A stretch of 48,483 nucleotides of DNA from Verrucomicrobiales bacterium (lineage in GTDB: Bacteria > Verrucomicrobiota > Verrucomicrobiia > Verrucomicrobiales > DEV007): positions 1 to 48,483 of the forward strand of contig JAHEJT010000021.1 in assembly GCA_024638765.1 (NCBI GenBank), given 5' to 3'. Of the stretch, positions 25,632 to 34,230 are shown piece after piece. The position numbers and the translations under genes were made by a program. How positions within the stretch are numbered: position 1 is the first letter of the stretch; each line of letters starts with the position of its first letter. The notes beneath the pieces are model-generated. The model was not told where the DNA came from and searched no databases. It saw nothing but the letters and a program-made list of their open reading frames with translations.

Positions 25632-26672
25632 CTAATACTCCCCGTCGCGCACTTCAAAATGAGTCGGCTTATCGAGAGTCTCTCCACCCCGCGCCAGCCA
25701 ATCCGCAGCCCACGTGATAAGAACATCCTCGGGCACAGAAGGCTTCCCAAACAGCGCATAGGCCGTAGAAGCGTCGCTCAGCCATGCCGTCGGTTCTTCT
25801 TTATCTCCTGTGAAGATTACTTTTTTCTCGAGAATCTCCCCAAATTTTTCCGCAACTTCACGCACACTCAGGATCTTTCTTCCCGTGACATTCAAAACGA
25901 AAGGAGGCGAAGCACCATGCGAGAGTGCCCGCACGATGTGGTCAAGAGCGTCTCCCTGCCAGATGGTATTGAAATATCCCATGCGCACCTCGACCGGTTC
26001 ACCCGCCAGGACTTTCTTCCCGATATCGACAAGAACCCCGTAGCGCAAGTCCACCGAGTAATTCAAGCGTATCAATGCCACCCGCGTGCCATGCTGCCGG
26101 GAAGCATCCGCAAAAGCCCGCTCCCTTCCCAGACAAGAGAGCGCGTAATCACCCACGGGTTCCGGCCGATCCGTTTCCCTGCAACCACCGCTCTCCGGCG
26201 CCACGAAGGGATAGACGCAGCCCGTCGACAAGGCGACAATCGACGCCTTCCGGAATCGATCGGCCACCAGCACCGGCACCTCTTGGTTCATCGACCGCAG
26301 CGTGTCCGCGTTGCCGGCAGTGCCGAATTTCACGCCCGCTAGAAAATATACTGCCGCAGCTTCCGGTAATGACTTGAGAGCGTCGGACGATCGTAAGTCG
26401 CATGGGATCGCCTCGATCCCCCGCTGCACAAATGCATCCCGGCTTCCTTCGGCGCCGAAGCGGGAAACCGCCAGCACCCGGTTCTGCTTTCCCAAACTGT
26501 CGAACCCGCGCCGCAGCATCATGCTCAGATGGAGACCCATCTTGCCGCCGGCCCCGAGCACCAGCACATCGCCGTCAATTGATCGCAGGCAATCCACCAC
26601 GCCCACACCGGGCGCACTCACCCGGTCGTGGAGCGCTTCGATATCTGTCGGAGCAGAACGCGCTTTCTCCAT
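25632..26672 (-). CDS. NAD-dependent epimerase/dehydratase-like protein
   Basis: From the ATG at 26672 the protein has 346 residues; AAGGAG lies two bases upstream, and a TTG at 26756 would add 28 residues. The extended-SDR fold is visible: VLVLGAGGKMGLHLS for the NAD loop, IPCDLRSSDALKSLP after it, and STGCVYPFVAPES for the catalytic Ser/Thr. The Tyr of the catalytic motif is YALSC, so the Lys of YxxxK is replaced by Cys. That could mean altered chemistry or a subfamily feature; I recall similar proteins in Verrucomicrobia with the SCLGRER sequence. The C-terminal half has NYSVDLRYGVLVDIGKKVL and WQGDALDHIVRA. Together with the DapA-like gene it may act in sugar or sugar-acid metabolism. Confidence 0.75.
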   Translation of the reverse strand: MEKARSAPTDIEALHDRVSAPGVGVVDCLRSIDGDVLVLGAGGKMGLHLSMMLRRGFDSLGKQNRVLAVSRFGAEGSRDAFVQRGIEAIPCDLRSSDALKSLPEAAAVYFLAGVKFGTAGNADTLRSMNQEVPVLVADRFRKASIVALSTGCVYPFVAPESGGCRETDRPEPVGDYALSCLGRERAFADASRQHGTRVALIRLNYSVDLRYGVLVDIGKKVLAGEPVEVRMGYFNTIWQGDALDHIVRALSHGASPPFVLNVTGRKILSVREVAEKFGEILEKKVIFTGDKEEPTAWLSDASTAYALFGKPSVPEDVLITWAADWLARGGETLDKPTHFEVRDGEY

Positions 26673-26821
26673 GTCTCCTTCTAAACTTGCCAATAGAGCC
26701 TGCAAAGCGGAAAGACGGTACCTTCCAAAATCTCGTAAGGCCGCCTCGCAGGACAAAAATGCGGAGAATGATTTAAGAAGCCGCTGGCCTCATCCTACGA
26801 ATTCTTGTTATAAAAATTGCC

Positions 26822-27313
26822 ATGCCACCACGCGCCTTCTTTAAGATTCCGATCCTCGCCTTCTTGGCGGTCACCTTCAACGGTTGCGCCCAGCCCGAAT
26901 CCCCACCCCCTGCGGGCATGCCGTCCGGGAAAAGCCCTCTCGCGGCAACGGCGACATCTCCCTACGCGGGCGGCAAAGTGAATTTCGTCCGCGACATCAA
27001 GCCGATCTTCGAGTTGCGCTGCATCAATTGTCACAACCGCAAAGTGCTCCACGGCCGTATGAGCCTCGAAAGCCGGGAGACGGCATTTGGGAACAGCCCC
27101 ACGGGAGCTTTTATTGTCCCGGGCAATCCTGAGGCCAGCGTCCTTTTCCAGAACGTGGTCGCCCACAAGACCCGCGAGAACGCTATGCCGCCCGTCGGCG
27201 TGCGCCCGCTCAAGCACGAAAAAGATCTCATCTACGCCTGGATCAAAGAAGGCGCCGATTGGCCCGCCGGCAAGTCCGGCCGCATCAAGCCCACCCAGAT
27301 CCCATTGGAGTGA
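26822..27313 (+). CDS. PSCyt1-type c-type cytochrome lipoprotein
   Basis: A 163-residue exported lipoprotein: the signal peptide ends in a lipobox-like TFNGC (C22), so it is probably anchored in a membrane on the outer side. The single haem motif is CINCH (C67, C70, H71) after FVRDIKPIFELR. The later motif IVPGNPEASVLFQNV and ENAMPPVGVRPL supply the likely Met axial ligand region, followed by KHEKDLIYAWIKEGADW. This is the planctomycete cytochrome C (PSCyt1) domain. In other proteins it is fused to DUF1549/1553 or propellers; here it is free-standing. It has no obvious dehydrogenase next to it, although several propellers lie within 12 kb. A hairpin-rich spacer follows. Confidence 0.88.
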   Translation: MPPRAFFKIPILAFLAVTFNGCAQPESPPPAGMPSGKSPLAATATSPYAGGKVNFVRDIKPIFELRCINCHNRKVLHGRMSLESRETAFGNSPTGAFIVPGNPEASVLFQNVVAHKTRENAMPPVGVRPLKHEKDLIYAWIKEGADWPAGKSGRIKPTQIPLE

Positions 27314-27318
27314 ATAGA

Positions 27319-27521
27319 AGTAGCCTTCGACTTCCAGTCGGAGTTCTGCTCCGCCTCCCGCCTCAGGTATTCGAGTAAAACTCGAATCTACTTCTGAGCC
27401 GCTGACCTCGGAGACGATGCGACCCTACTGCGAAAAGTAGCTTCGACTTCCAGTCGAAGTTTCAAGCCTCTCGAAGTGTTCGGACTGCCTGCCACAAAAT
27501 TCGAGTGAAACTCGAATCTAC
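27319..27521. repeat. Paired hairpin repeats in a convergent spacer
   Basis: Two copies of an AGTAGC-TTCGACTTCCAGTCG element start at 27319 and 27436. Each is followed by an ATTCGAGT-AAA-ACTCGAAT hairpin (27369-27391 and 27499-27521). The spacer lies between the cytochrome stop (27313) and the comM stop (27544), so the hairpins may end transcription from both sides. No gene is seen. Confidence 0.75.
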
Positions 27522-27543
27522 AGGCCGGGATGCGGCGTGCGCC

Positions 27544-29082
27544 TCAAACCCACAAATTCCGGTCCAGCGTCCGGTATTGGATCGCCTCGAGAATATCCTG
27601 CGAACCGATGGCTTCGCGGTGATCGAGATCGGCGAGAGTGCGGGCCACCTTGAGAATCCGGTCGTGGGCGCGCGCCGAAAAATTGAGATCATTCATGGCT
27701 TGCTCTAGGAAATGGGAGCTTTCCTCATCGACCCGGCAGAATTCCTTCATCAGTTTCGGCGTCATGTCGCTGTTAGCAGTGACTTTCGGTGCCCCGGCGT
27801 AACGCTCCTGCTGCCGGGCCCGCGCCGCCATCACGCGCTCGCGGATGGTGTCCGAACTTTCGCCCGTGGCCTCTCCCGACAGTTCCTTATATTCCACCAG
27901 CGGCACCTCCACGTGCAAATCGATGCGATCGAGAAGCGGACCGCTGATGCGCTGGCGGTATTTCTGAATCTGCCCGGAACTGCACCGGCACTCGCGCTTG
28001 GGATCGCCCATGTATCCGCAGGGACAGGGGTTCATGGCGCAGACCAGCATGAAGTTCGAGGGAAAGGTCATGGTCCCGGATGCCCGCGAGATCGTCACTC
28101 TTCCGTCCTCCAACGGCTGCCGCAGCACCTCGAGGGTCGATCGCCGGAACTCCGGCAGTTCGTCCAGGAAAAGAACCCCGTTGTGCGCCAGGCTCACCTC
28201 GCCCGGCCGGGGACTGTTGGATCCTCCCAGCAAACCGACATCCGATATCGTGTGGTGCGGCGACCTGAAGGGCCGGGTGGTTAGAAAGGAACGCCTGCCC
28301 TCGAGCATCCCGGAAATGCTGTGGATCTTGGTAGTCTCGATCGCTTCTTCCAGCGTCATCATGGGAATGATGGTCGGCAGTCGCTTCGCGAGCATCGATT
28401 TTCCGGTGCCCGGAGGGCCGATCATCAAGAGATTATGGTTGCCCGCCACTGCCACCTCGATGGCCCGCTTGACGTGGGCCTGCCCTTTTACATCCGCGAA
28501 ATCGACATCGTACGAACTGGTCTGCGAAAAGAGCGCGTCGACGTCTACTTTCACGGGGTAAATGCCGTTGCCGGAATGCAGGTGCTCAAAAGCCTCGCGC
28601 AAATCGGAGACGCCGTAAACCTCGAGCCCATCCACGACGCTCGCTTCGGCGACATTCTCCCGCGGAACCAGCAGTGCCTTCTTCCCGCGCTTGCGCGCCT
28701 CGAGCGCAATCGGAAGCACGCCCGTCACGGGGCGCACCGCCCCGGTCAAGGCCAGCTCGCCGACCATGCAGTAATCCTCCAGGACCGCCGGATCGAGTTT
28801 TTCTCTCAAGGCCACCATTCCCAGTGCGATCGCCAAGTCAAAACTGGGTCCCTCCTTTTTGAGATCGCCGGGGGCAAGGTTGATGGTGGTCGTGCCCCGC
28901 GGTCTCCAGTATCCACTGTTCGAGACCGCCGTAAAAACGCGGTCCTTGCTTTCTTTCACCGCGGTATCGGGCAGGCCCACAATGAAGACCCTCCCCATGT
29001 CGCTCTTGGTGAGGTTCACCTCGATTTCCACTTCCACCGCGTCCACTCCGACGAGGGCGGCGCTGTAAACTTTTGTGAGCAT
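27544..29082 (-). CDS. comM: ComM/YifB family AAA+ ATPase (Mg-chelatase-like)
   Basis: A full-length 512-residue member of the YifB/ComM family. The N-terminal Lon-like domain (about 1-170) has VFIVGLPDTAVKESKDRV and LPIALEARKRGKKALLVP. The AAA+ core has Walker A GPPGTGKSM (222-230), LLGGSNSPRPGEVSLAHNG, Walker B VLFLDELPEF (303-312), and the Cys-rich segment MNPCPCGYMGDPKRECRCS. The C-terminal helical part (LNFSARAHDRILKVARTLAD) is typical. In naturally competent bacteria ComM is a hexameric helicase that extends heteroduplex branch migration during transformation; YifB is also common in non-competent species. GGGAGA lies nine bases upstream of the ATG. No competence genes are nearby. Confidence 0.95.
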   Translation of the reverse strand: MLTKVYSAALVGVDAVEVEIEVNLTKSDMGRVFIVGLPDTAVKESKDRVFTAVSNSGYWRPRGTTTINLAPGDLKKEGPSFDLAIALGMVALREKLDPAVLEDYCMVGELALTGAVRPVTGVLPIALEARKRGKKALLVPRENVAEASVVDGLEVYGVSDLREAFEHLHSGNGIYPVKVDVDALFSQTSSYDVDFADVKGQAHVKRAIEVAVAGNHNLLMIGPPGTGKSMLAKRLPTIIPMMTLEEAIETTKIHSISGMLEGRRSFLTTRPFRSPHHTISDVGLLGGSNSPRPGEVSLAHNGVLFLDELPEFRRSTLEVLRQPLEDGRVTISRASGTMTFPSNFMLVCAMNPCPCGYMGDPKRECRCSSGQIQKYRQRISGPLLDRIDLHVEVPLVEYKELSGEATGESSDTIRERVMAARARQQERYAGAPKVTANSDMTPKLMKEFCRVDEESSHFLEQAMNDLNFSARAHDRILKVARTLADLDHREAIGSQDILEAIQYRTLDRNLWV

Positions 29083-29259
29083 GGTGCTGATTCTCCCGGT
29101 TTCGTGTTGATCTCCCGGCTGCAGCCCGCGCCCCCCAGCCGGGGAGAGCCCCCGGCGTTGGCGTCCGACGGGCTGTCCAGGTGAATACTACTCGCATGAA
29201 CAGTATCGTGGCAAGCTGATTTATTCTGCCGCCACGCCCTCCTCTCGGCCCCGACCGCC

Positions 29260-29405
29260 AATAGATGACCTGTCCCTTACGCCCTGTCCCTTACGCCCTC
29301 TGCCCGTTCCGGCAACGACAAAGCGTTGCCCTCCATCCACCCCATAGCAAATAGATGACCTGTCCCTAATTCGGAGTAGCAAATAGATGACCTGTCCCTA
29401 ATTCG
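29260..29405. repeat. Short repeats of the AATAGATGACCTGTCCCT family
   Basis: The spacer 29083-29655 has no gene. AATAGATGACCTGTCCCT occurs at 29260, and twice more in longer 28-bp units starting AGCAAATAGATGACCTGTCC (29346-29373 and 29378-29405). A 14-bp unit TGTCCCTTACGCCC is doubled at 29271-29298. GGCAACG and CGTTGCC make a hairpin nearby. Such sequences are commonly associated with REP/RAYT elements, but no transposase is seen here. Confidence 0.7.
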
Positions 29406-29655
29406 ATAATTCGAGGAGAGATAGGAGAGAGGAGGGCGCACTGAAGCGACGGCGCAGCAGCGGCCGAAGGAGGGCGGACACGGGAGGACAGAAACACGAA
29501 TAATTAGGATATCCATAATAAATCTGTGCACCATGATTAATGCTTTCATCGTGTTTTAAAAAATTACTAGACCAAATAGAATTTCTCGCTAGGGTACGTT
29601 TTGAGGTTCCCTTTGAACCTCCCTCCAACCCCTACCACACCCCAACACCCCCCTC

Positions 29656-30471
29656 ATGACCTCTCCCCTCTTGCGCATTGGGGTTGCGGCGCTTTCCGCA
29701 ACCATCTCCTTCCAGGCGTTCGCGAACGATTCGTCCGACGCTATGGACAAAGGCATCAGCCTCAATCCTCCCGCCGTGGTCCATGGCTTCTTCGTACGCG
29801 CCCGCGGCGATATCGAATTCCCCATCAGCAGCGAATTCCATGGCGGCGCCTCAACCACGATCCACCCGCGCATCAGCGGCGGTCAAGGTGGCCGCGGTCG
29901 AGCCCACGTGAATATCGATAGCAAAGACTTCGACGACATTTACGGCACCATGTACGGCGGCGGCATCGAACTCGGATTCGCCATCAACGATCGCCTCGAC
30001 GCTCTTGCCGGGCTCAGCTATCTCGGTTCCAACGCAAAGACAGTAACCATCGGCGACATCGATGGCCGCGATTTCGTCGCTAAGTTCGACGATTACAAGT
30101 CCTGGCGTCTCCACGGCGGCGTCCGTTACGAGCTGGCACCCGACGAAAAGCTGCGCCCCTACACTGGCGCGTTCGTCGGCGTGAACGTCGTCGACCGGAT
30201 CAATGGCGATTTCCGCCTGCCTGGCACCGGATTCAACCTCCGTAATGTCCCCTTTTATGATGACTCCTCGGTAATCTTCACCGGCGCGACTCTGGGAGTC
30301 GCTTACGACGTCTCACCCAACTTCGAAATTGGCGTCGAAAGCGGGTTCACTTATTCCGGCAAACTGAAGGAGGATGACGGGACCGTCTCCGGCCTGGGCG
30401 TCCCCGGGATTAATAACAAATCCAGCCTGTTCACGATTCCCGTCCGTATTTTCGGCTCTCTCGATTTCTAA
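29656..30471 (+). CDS. Outer-membrane beta-barrel protein
   Basis: A 271-residue protein with a signal peptide (about 1-23, ending AFANDSS). The rest alternates short amphipathic strands and turns: IYGTMYGGGIELGFAINDRL, DALAGLSYLGSN, WRLHGGVRYELAPDEKLRPY, GAFVGVNVV, GATLGVAYDVSPNFEIGVES and FTIPVRIFGSLDF. It ends in a Phe, the usual C-terminal signal for barrel insertion. The strand layout resembles 8-stranded OmpA/OmpW-like barrels. Function (pore, adhesin or structural) is unknown. A terminator follows after 70 bases, and the gene has no operon partner. Confidence 0.82.
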   Translation: MTSPLLRIGVAALSATISFQAFANDSSDAMDKGISLNPPAVVHGFFVRARGDIEFPISSEFHGGASTTIHPRISGGQGGRGRAHVNIDSKDFDDIYGTMYGGGIELGFAINDRLDALAGLSYLGSNAKTVTIGDIDGRDFVAKFDDYKSWRLHGGVRYELAPDEKLRPYTGAFVGVNVVDRINGDFRLPGTGFNLRNVPFYDDSSVIFTGATLGVAYDVSPNFEIGVESGFTYSGKLKEDDGTVSGLGVPGINNKSSLFTIPVRIFGSLDF

Positions 30472-30542
30472 TCATCCAGCACAGCGTTTCCCGAAGGAAC
30501 CAATCCGGTGAGCTTGTCCCCTTCACCGCGGTTCCTCCAAGC

Positions 30543-30579
30543 GAACAGCCGCCCCTCCTCCGGGCGGCTGTTTCTTTTT
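30543..30579 (+). terminator. Rho-independent terminator after the outer-membrane protein gene
   Basis: A GC-rich stem (GAACAGCCGCCC with GGGCGGCTGTTTC) closes a short loop and is followed by TTTCTTTTTG. A second weaker hairpin (about 30495-30535) precedes it. The position fits termination of the plus-strand barrel gene. Confidence 0.85.
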
Positions 30580-30660
30580 GCAGTGAAAACGCTCCCAGGT
30601 AAGGCTGGGATTTCGATCCCTCGGGATCAACCCTTCCCGCCTCGCAAAAGCGCTCGCTTT

Positions 30661-30835
30661 GCGCCAGGTAAGCCCGACGCTCCGCGGCGGGCATCCAGCC
30701 AACAACCCCGTCGCGGAGCGCCGGGGCTACTTCCCCTCCTGCGTCAAAATCGAGCTCAGAATGCGCCAGGTAAGCCCGACGCTCCGCGGCGGGCATTCAG
30801 CCAGCAACCCCGTCGCGGAGCGCCGGGGCTACTTC
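30661..30835. repeat. 73-bp direct repeat pair with internal stem
   Basis: Copies at 30661-30733 and 30763-30835 differ at about two positions. Each contains CGCTCCGCGGCGGG and CCCGTCGCGGAGCG, an imperfect inverted repeat, so each can fold into a hairpin. The form is that of a REP/BIME unit. No gene overlaps. Confidence 0.8.
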
Positions 30836-30871
30836 TCACTGGGGGCGGGTCCTGAGCAGGAATCCCGATGA

Positions 30872-31364
30872 TTGGGGAGTAGTCCGCATAAGGCCTCCCT
30901 GCCCCCCGTCGAAGCCCCGCGCCCGGGAGGCTGGACCGGCACTCGATCGGCCCTGAAAGCCCCCCTCACCCGAAATATCCCCGTAGAATCAATGAATTAT
31001 GGAAAATAAGGGGGCTCCGCAGGGCAAAAAGAAGTATTAAATTCTTGTAATAATCATTAAAATCTGACTACTATTAGAAATACTGTCATGTATTTCCACT
31101 TTTTGCCGAAAGATTGAACATATGCCCGGCGTTTCAGGTCTCTTAGGTAGAAGGAGTGCGGCTCAATTTCCCTCAACGGGTCACCCAAAGACACCGAGCT
31201 AGCTATTTTTTTCTCGCTCATCCGAGGGGTATCAGCTATACGCAACCTCCCCACACCTGGAATTCGTGTCCAGAAGCACCTCATAAACACACATTCTTCT
31301 CAGACAGAATCGGCGATCGGCGACCCATCGCCCCATTTCACTTACCCATACAGTCTATATAGTA
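30872..31364. other. 493-base spacer upstream of the sigma factor gene
   Basis: The left part is GC-rich; 31000-31100 is markedly AT-rich. Some short minus-strand frames exist (for example 31057-31290) without family resemblance. TATATAG lies directly before the sigma ATG, but no promoter can be assigned. No RNA gene was recognised. Confidence 0.45.
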
Positions 31365-32417
31365 ATGGCTAATCTCGAACTAGACGGAGGCATCAAGATT
31401 TACCTGCGGGAAATCGGTAAAACCGATCTCCTCACCCGTGAGCAGGAAGTCCAGCTCGCCGACAGGATCAAGAAGGGCGACAAAGAAGCTCGCGCCCACA
31501 TGATCAAGGCTAATTTGCGTCTGGTCGTGAAGATCGCCCAGGATTACGCCAATTACGGCCTGCCCCTGCTCGATCTCATTTCCGAGGGAAATATCGGCCT
31601 GATGAAAGCTGTCGAGCGTTTTGACCCCAACAAGGGGGGCAAGCTCAGCACCTATGCTGCGTGGTGGATCAAGCAATCCATCAAGCGTGCGCTTGCCAAC
31701 CAAAGCAAGACCATCCGGCTTCCCGTCCACATGGTGGATAAAATTTCCAAGATGCGCCGCGTGGCGATGGTCTTGAGCGAAGAACTCGGCCGTGAACCCA
31801 CCGACGAGGAACTCGCCGAGGAAATCGGTATCGATCGCGCCAAGCTTTCTCATCTCAAGGCGGCTTCGCTCCGGCCCGCTTCTCTCGACGCGCCCATCAG
31901 CGAGGACGACACCACCGAGTTCGGAGAAATCATCGGCGACGACAAGGCACAAACCCCGCTGGAACTGCTTTCGCATAAAAATATGCACCACCAGCTCGAC
32001 GGGCTTCTCGGAGTCCTCGAGGACCGCGAACGGAAAATCATCGATGCCCGCTTCGGTCTCAACGGTCAGAAACCCAAGACCCTCGAAGAAGTCGGCCAGG
32101 AGTTCGGCGTGACCCGGGAACGGATCCGTCAGCTGCAGAATATTGCCCTCAAGAAATTGCGCCGCGCGCTCCAAAAACGGGAAGACCCTGGACCACGGCC
32201 CCTGAGCGGGCCGACCTCGGGAACCGGCGGAGCCGAAGATGATTCCGAAACCGCACCGGCCAAGCACGGGAGGAAACCCGGTTCCAAAAATAGAACGCCT
32301 TCGAAGACAGCCGCCAAAAAGAAGACTCCCGTCGCGGCGGAGACGCCCAAGCGCGGCCGGGGACGGCCCAAGGGCTCCAAGAATAAGAAGAAGGGTTCCC
32401 TCGCCGGCGCGGCCTGA
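31365..32417 (+). CDS. RNA polymerase sigma-70 family factor with AT-hook tail
   Basis: A 350-residue sigma factor of the RpoD/SigA group that starts at region 1.2 (IKIYLREIGKTDLLTREQEV), so it lacks region 1.1. Region 2 (about 45-120) contains RLVVKIAQDYANYGLPLLDL and LSTYAAWWIKQSIKRALANQ, which binds core and opens the -10 element. Region 3 has MRRVAMVLSEELGREPTDEE. Region 4 (about 220-275) has TLEEVGQEFGVTRERIRQLQ, the -35-binding helix-turn-helix. After it come about 70 extra residues: an acidic linker and then a Lys/Arg-rich tail with KRGRGRPKGSKNKKK (residues 329-343), a textbook AT-hook, and a weaker HGRKPGSKNR (301-310). Whether it is the housekeeping or an alternative factor cannot be told from this window. 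Confidence 0.93.
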   Translation: MANLELDGGIKIYLREIGKTDLLTREQEVQLADRIKKGDKEARAHMIKANLRLVVKIAQDYANYGLPLLDLISEGNIGLMKAVERFDPNKGGKLSTYAAWWIKQSIKRALANQSKTIRLPVHMVDKISKMRRVAMVLSEELGREPTDEELAEEIGIDRAKLSHLKAASLRPASLDAPISEDDTTEFGEIIGDDKAQTPLELLSHKNMHHQLDGLLGVLEDRERKIIDARFGLNGQKPKTLEEVGQEFGVTRERIRQLQNIALKKLRRALQKREDPGPRPLSGPTSGTGGAEDDSETAPAKHGRKPGSKNRTPSKTAAKKKTPVAAETPKRGRGRPKGSKNKKKGSLAGAA

Positions 32418-32449
32418 GTCGCCACGGCAGCATTTGATTCAACTACGAA

Positions 32450-32480
32450 AAGAGACGCGGGAAACCGCGTCTCTTTTTTT
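32450..32480 (+). terminator. Rho-independent terminator after the sigma factor gene
   Basis: AAGAGACGCGG and CCGCGTCTCTT form an 11-bp stem with a GAAA loop, followed by a run of T. It ends the sigma transcript and lies between convergent genes. Confidence 0.92.
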
Positions 32481-32585
32481 GTCCTCCGCGCCCGCACTCC
32501 TCGTCTCCACGTCGCGCGATTCACCGCTCCGCCACAGCGAAGTAGCCCGCCGCCATTTCTCGCCATAGCTGCATGCGTCGGCGGA

Positions 32586-32617
32586 TCCGTGGCGGCTCGG
32601 AATAAATCCGCCACGGA
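32586..32617. repeat. REP-like hairpin downstream of pyk
   Basis: TCCGTGGCGG (32586-32595) pairs with CCGCCACGGA (32608-32617). It lies 16 bases from the pyk stop and may serve as its 3' structure; there is no T-run. Confidence 0.6.
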
Positions 32618-32633
32618 GTGGCGGACTGCACCC

Positions 32634-34037
32634 TCACGCCTTTTGCAAGAGAATCGTATCCACATCGTGATCCCCGGCAAAAACATCGCTCAGGATCACC
32701 ACCGGATCGCCTTTCACCAGGAATTCCCTCTCCGCCAACAACGCAATCGCCGCTGCAACTGTATCCTCCGGCTGCTCCGCGAATTCGAGATGGAACGGAA
32801 CCACCGCCCGATTTATCAACAGCGCCCGGCACACTCTCTCGTCCGGCGAAAACGAAAAAATCGGCGCCTTACGGGGACGGAGGTGCGCAACGTAATTAGC
32901 CATGACCCCACGACTGGTGAATACGAGAATTTTCGAACCATCAATGGAGTTGGCAAGACTCACCGCGGAACGCACCGACTTCTGCTTCGCCGTCTCCAGC
33001 CGCGCGCGCTCCGCATAGCCGGCTCCTCCACTCCGTTCAATGCGGCGTGCTATGACATCCAGTGTCCGCACCGACTTGACGGGATACTGCCCGATGCTGG
33101 TCTCACCACTCAACATTAGGGCGTCCGCCTCCTCAAACACCGCGTTGGCCACATCAGTAACCTCCGCCCGCGTCGGGATCGGATTCGCAATCATGGACTC
33201 CAGAAGATGCGTCGCCACGATAACCCGGCGCCCCAGGGCCAGGCAACGCTTCACGATAAGACGTTGGAGGATGGGCAACTCCTCGAGATTCACTTCGATC
33301 CCAAGGTCGCCGCGCGCCACCATGACCACGTCCGTTGCGCGCACGATTTCATCGAGATTCCGCACTGCCTCCTGATCTTCGATCTTGGCCACGATCCGGG
33401 CATGGGCCTTCTTCTTCCGCAAGAGCTCACGGAGCTCCTCCACGTGGTCCGCATCGCGCACGAAACTCATGGCCACAAAATCGACGTCCAGGTCCAGCGC
33501 CAGATCCAGATCCTCGCGATCTTTGTCGCTGAAGGCCGGAAGATTCACCCGCACCCCGGGAAGATTGATGTGACGCCGCGAACCCAGCTCGCCACCGGTC
33601 TGCGTTTCGCCGATGACGCGCTTGGAATCCGTGGAAACGATCTTCAAGTGAAGCACTCCATTGTCCACCAGCATGGTGTCCCCAATGGAGACATCCGCGG
33701 CAAGACCGCTGTAATTGACCGAGGTCGAAAATTTTTCCTTCGGTCTGGCGTCGCCTATGGTGAATTCCACCCGGTCGCCAGCTCTCAGCTGGAGTGGTTT
33801 ATCCAGGGTTCCGGTGCGGATGGCTGGTCCCTGCATGTCCACCAACAGCGCGACTTCAATGCCCAAGCCCCCGGATTCTGCCCGGATTGTGGAAACCACT
33901 TCGCGCGTCCAGTCATGGCGAGCGTGACTCATGTTCAACCGAAAGATGTTGGCCCCGGCCTCAATGAGATTCCGGATTTCCTCGGCCTTGTCCGTGGCAG
34001 GTCCAAGGCTGCAGATGATCTTCGTTTTTCGGAGCAT
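32634..34037 (-). CDS. pyk: Pyruvate kinase
   Basis: A 467-residue cytoplasmic enzyme of the last step of glycolysis: phosphoenolpyruvate plus ADP gives pyruvate plus ATP. Motifs: RKTKIICSLGPAT and NIFRLNMSHARHDW at the N-terminus, the B-domain insert (about 65-165), IVAKIEDQEAVRNLDEI with the catalytic Lys, and VMVARGDLGIEV with metal ligands. The usual MLESM strand reads THLLESMIANPIPTRAEVTD; the Gln normally before it (ATQML) is His. The C-terminal domain is present but shorter and diverged. The start at 34037 fits the family. It is downstream of glgX on the same strand (193 bases) and may share carbon-storage control with it. Allosteric details cannot be read. Confidence 0.94.
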   Translation of the reverse strand: MLRKTKIICSLGPATDKAEEIRNLIEAGANIFRLNMSHARHDWTREVVSTIRAESGGLGIEVALLVDMQGPAIRTGTLDKPLQLRAGDRVEFTIGDARPKEKFSTSVNYSGLAADVSIGDTMLVDNGVLHLKIVSTDSKRVIGETQTGGELGSRRHINLPGVRVNLPAFSDKDREDLDLALDLDVDFVAMSFVRDADHVEELRELLRKKKAHARIVAKIEDQEAVRNLDEIVRATDVVMVARGDLGIEVNLEELPILQRLIVKRCLALGRRVIVATHLLESMIANPIPTRAEVTDVANAVFEEADALMLSGETSIGQYPVKSVRTLDVIARRIERSGGAGYAERARLETAKQKSVRSAVSLANSIDGSKILVFTSRGVMANYVAHLRPRKAPIFSFSPDERVCRALLINRAVVPFHLEFAEQPEDTVAAAIALLAEREFLVKGDPVVILSDVFAGDHDVDTILLQKA

Positions 34038-34230
34038 GCTGGGAAAATCCCAATTACCTGAATACCCAATTCCAAAAGAAGCCCAAAACCCAAGATTACC
34101 GCCAGCGATCCGGTCCGCCCGAGGCTGGGACGTGCGAACTTTCGGCTTCGGATTCCCTTGGGTACCGCTTCATTAGTCGTCCGTCATTACGCACCATCTG
34201 GCAGGGTTACAAACAACAAAACCGTTTCTC

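Noticed and set aside
29260-29405. Insertion sequence
   Set aside because: No transposase frame, terminal inverted repeats or target duplication is visible; only short repeats remain.
31057-31290. 77-codon frame upstream of the sigma factor gene
   Set aside because: No motif, no start context, and it lies in AT-rich DNA on the other strand.
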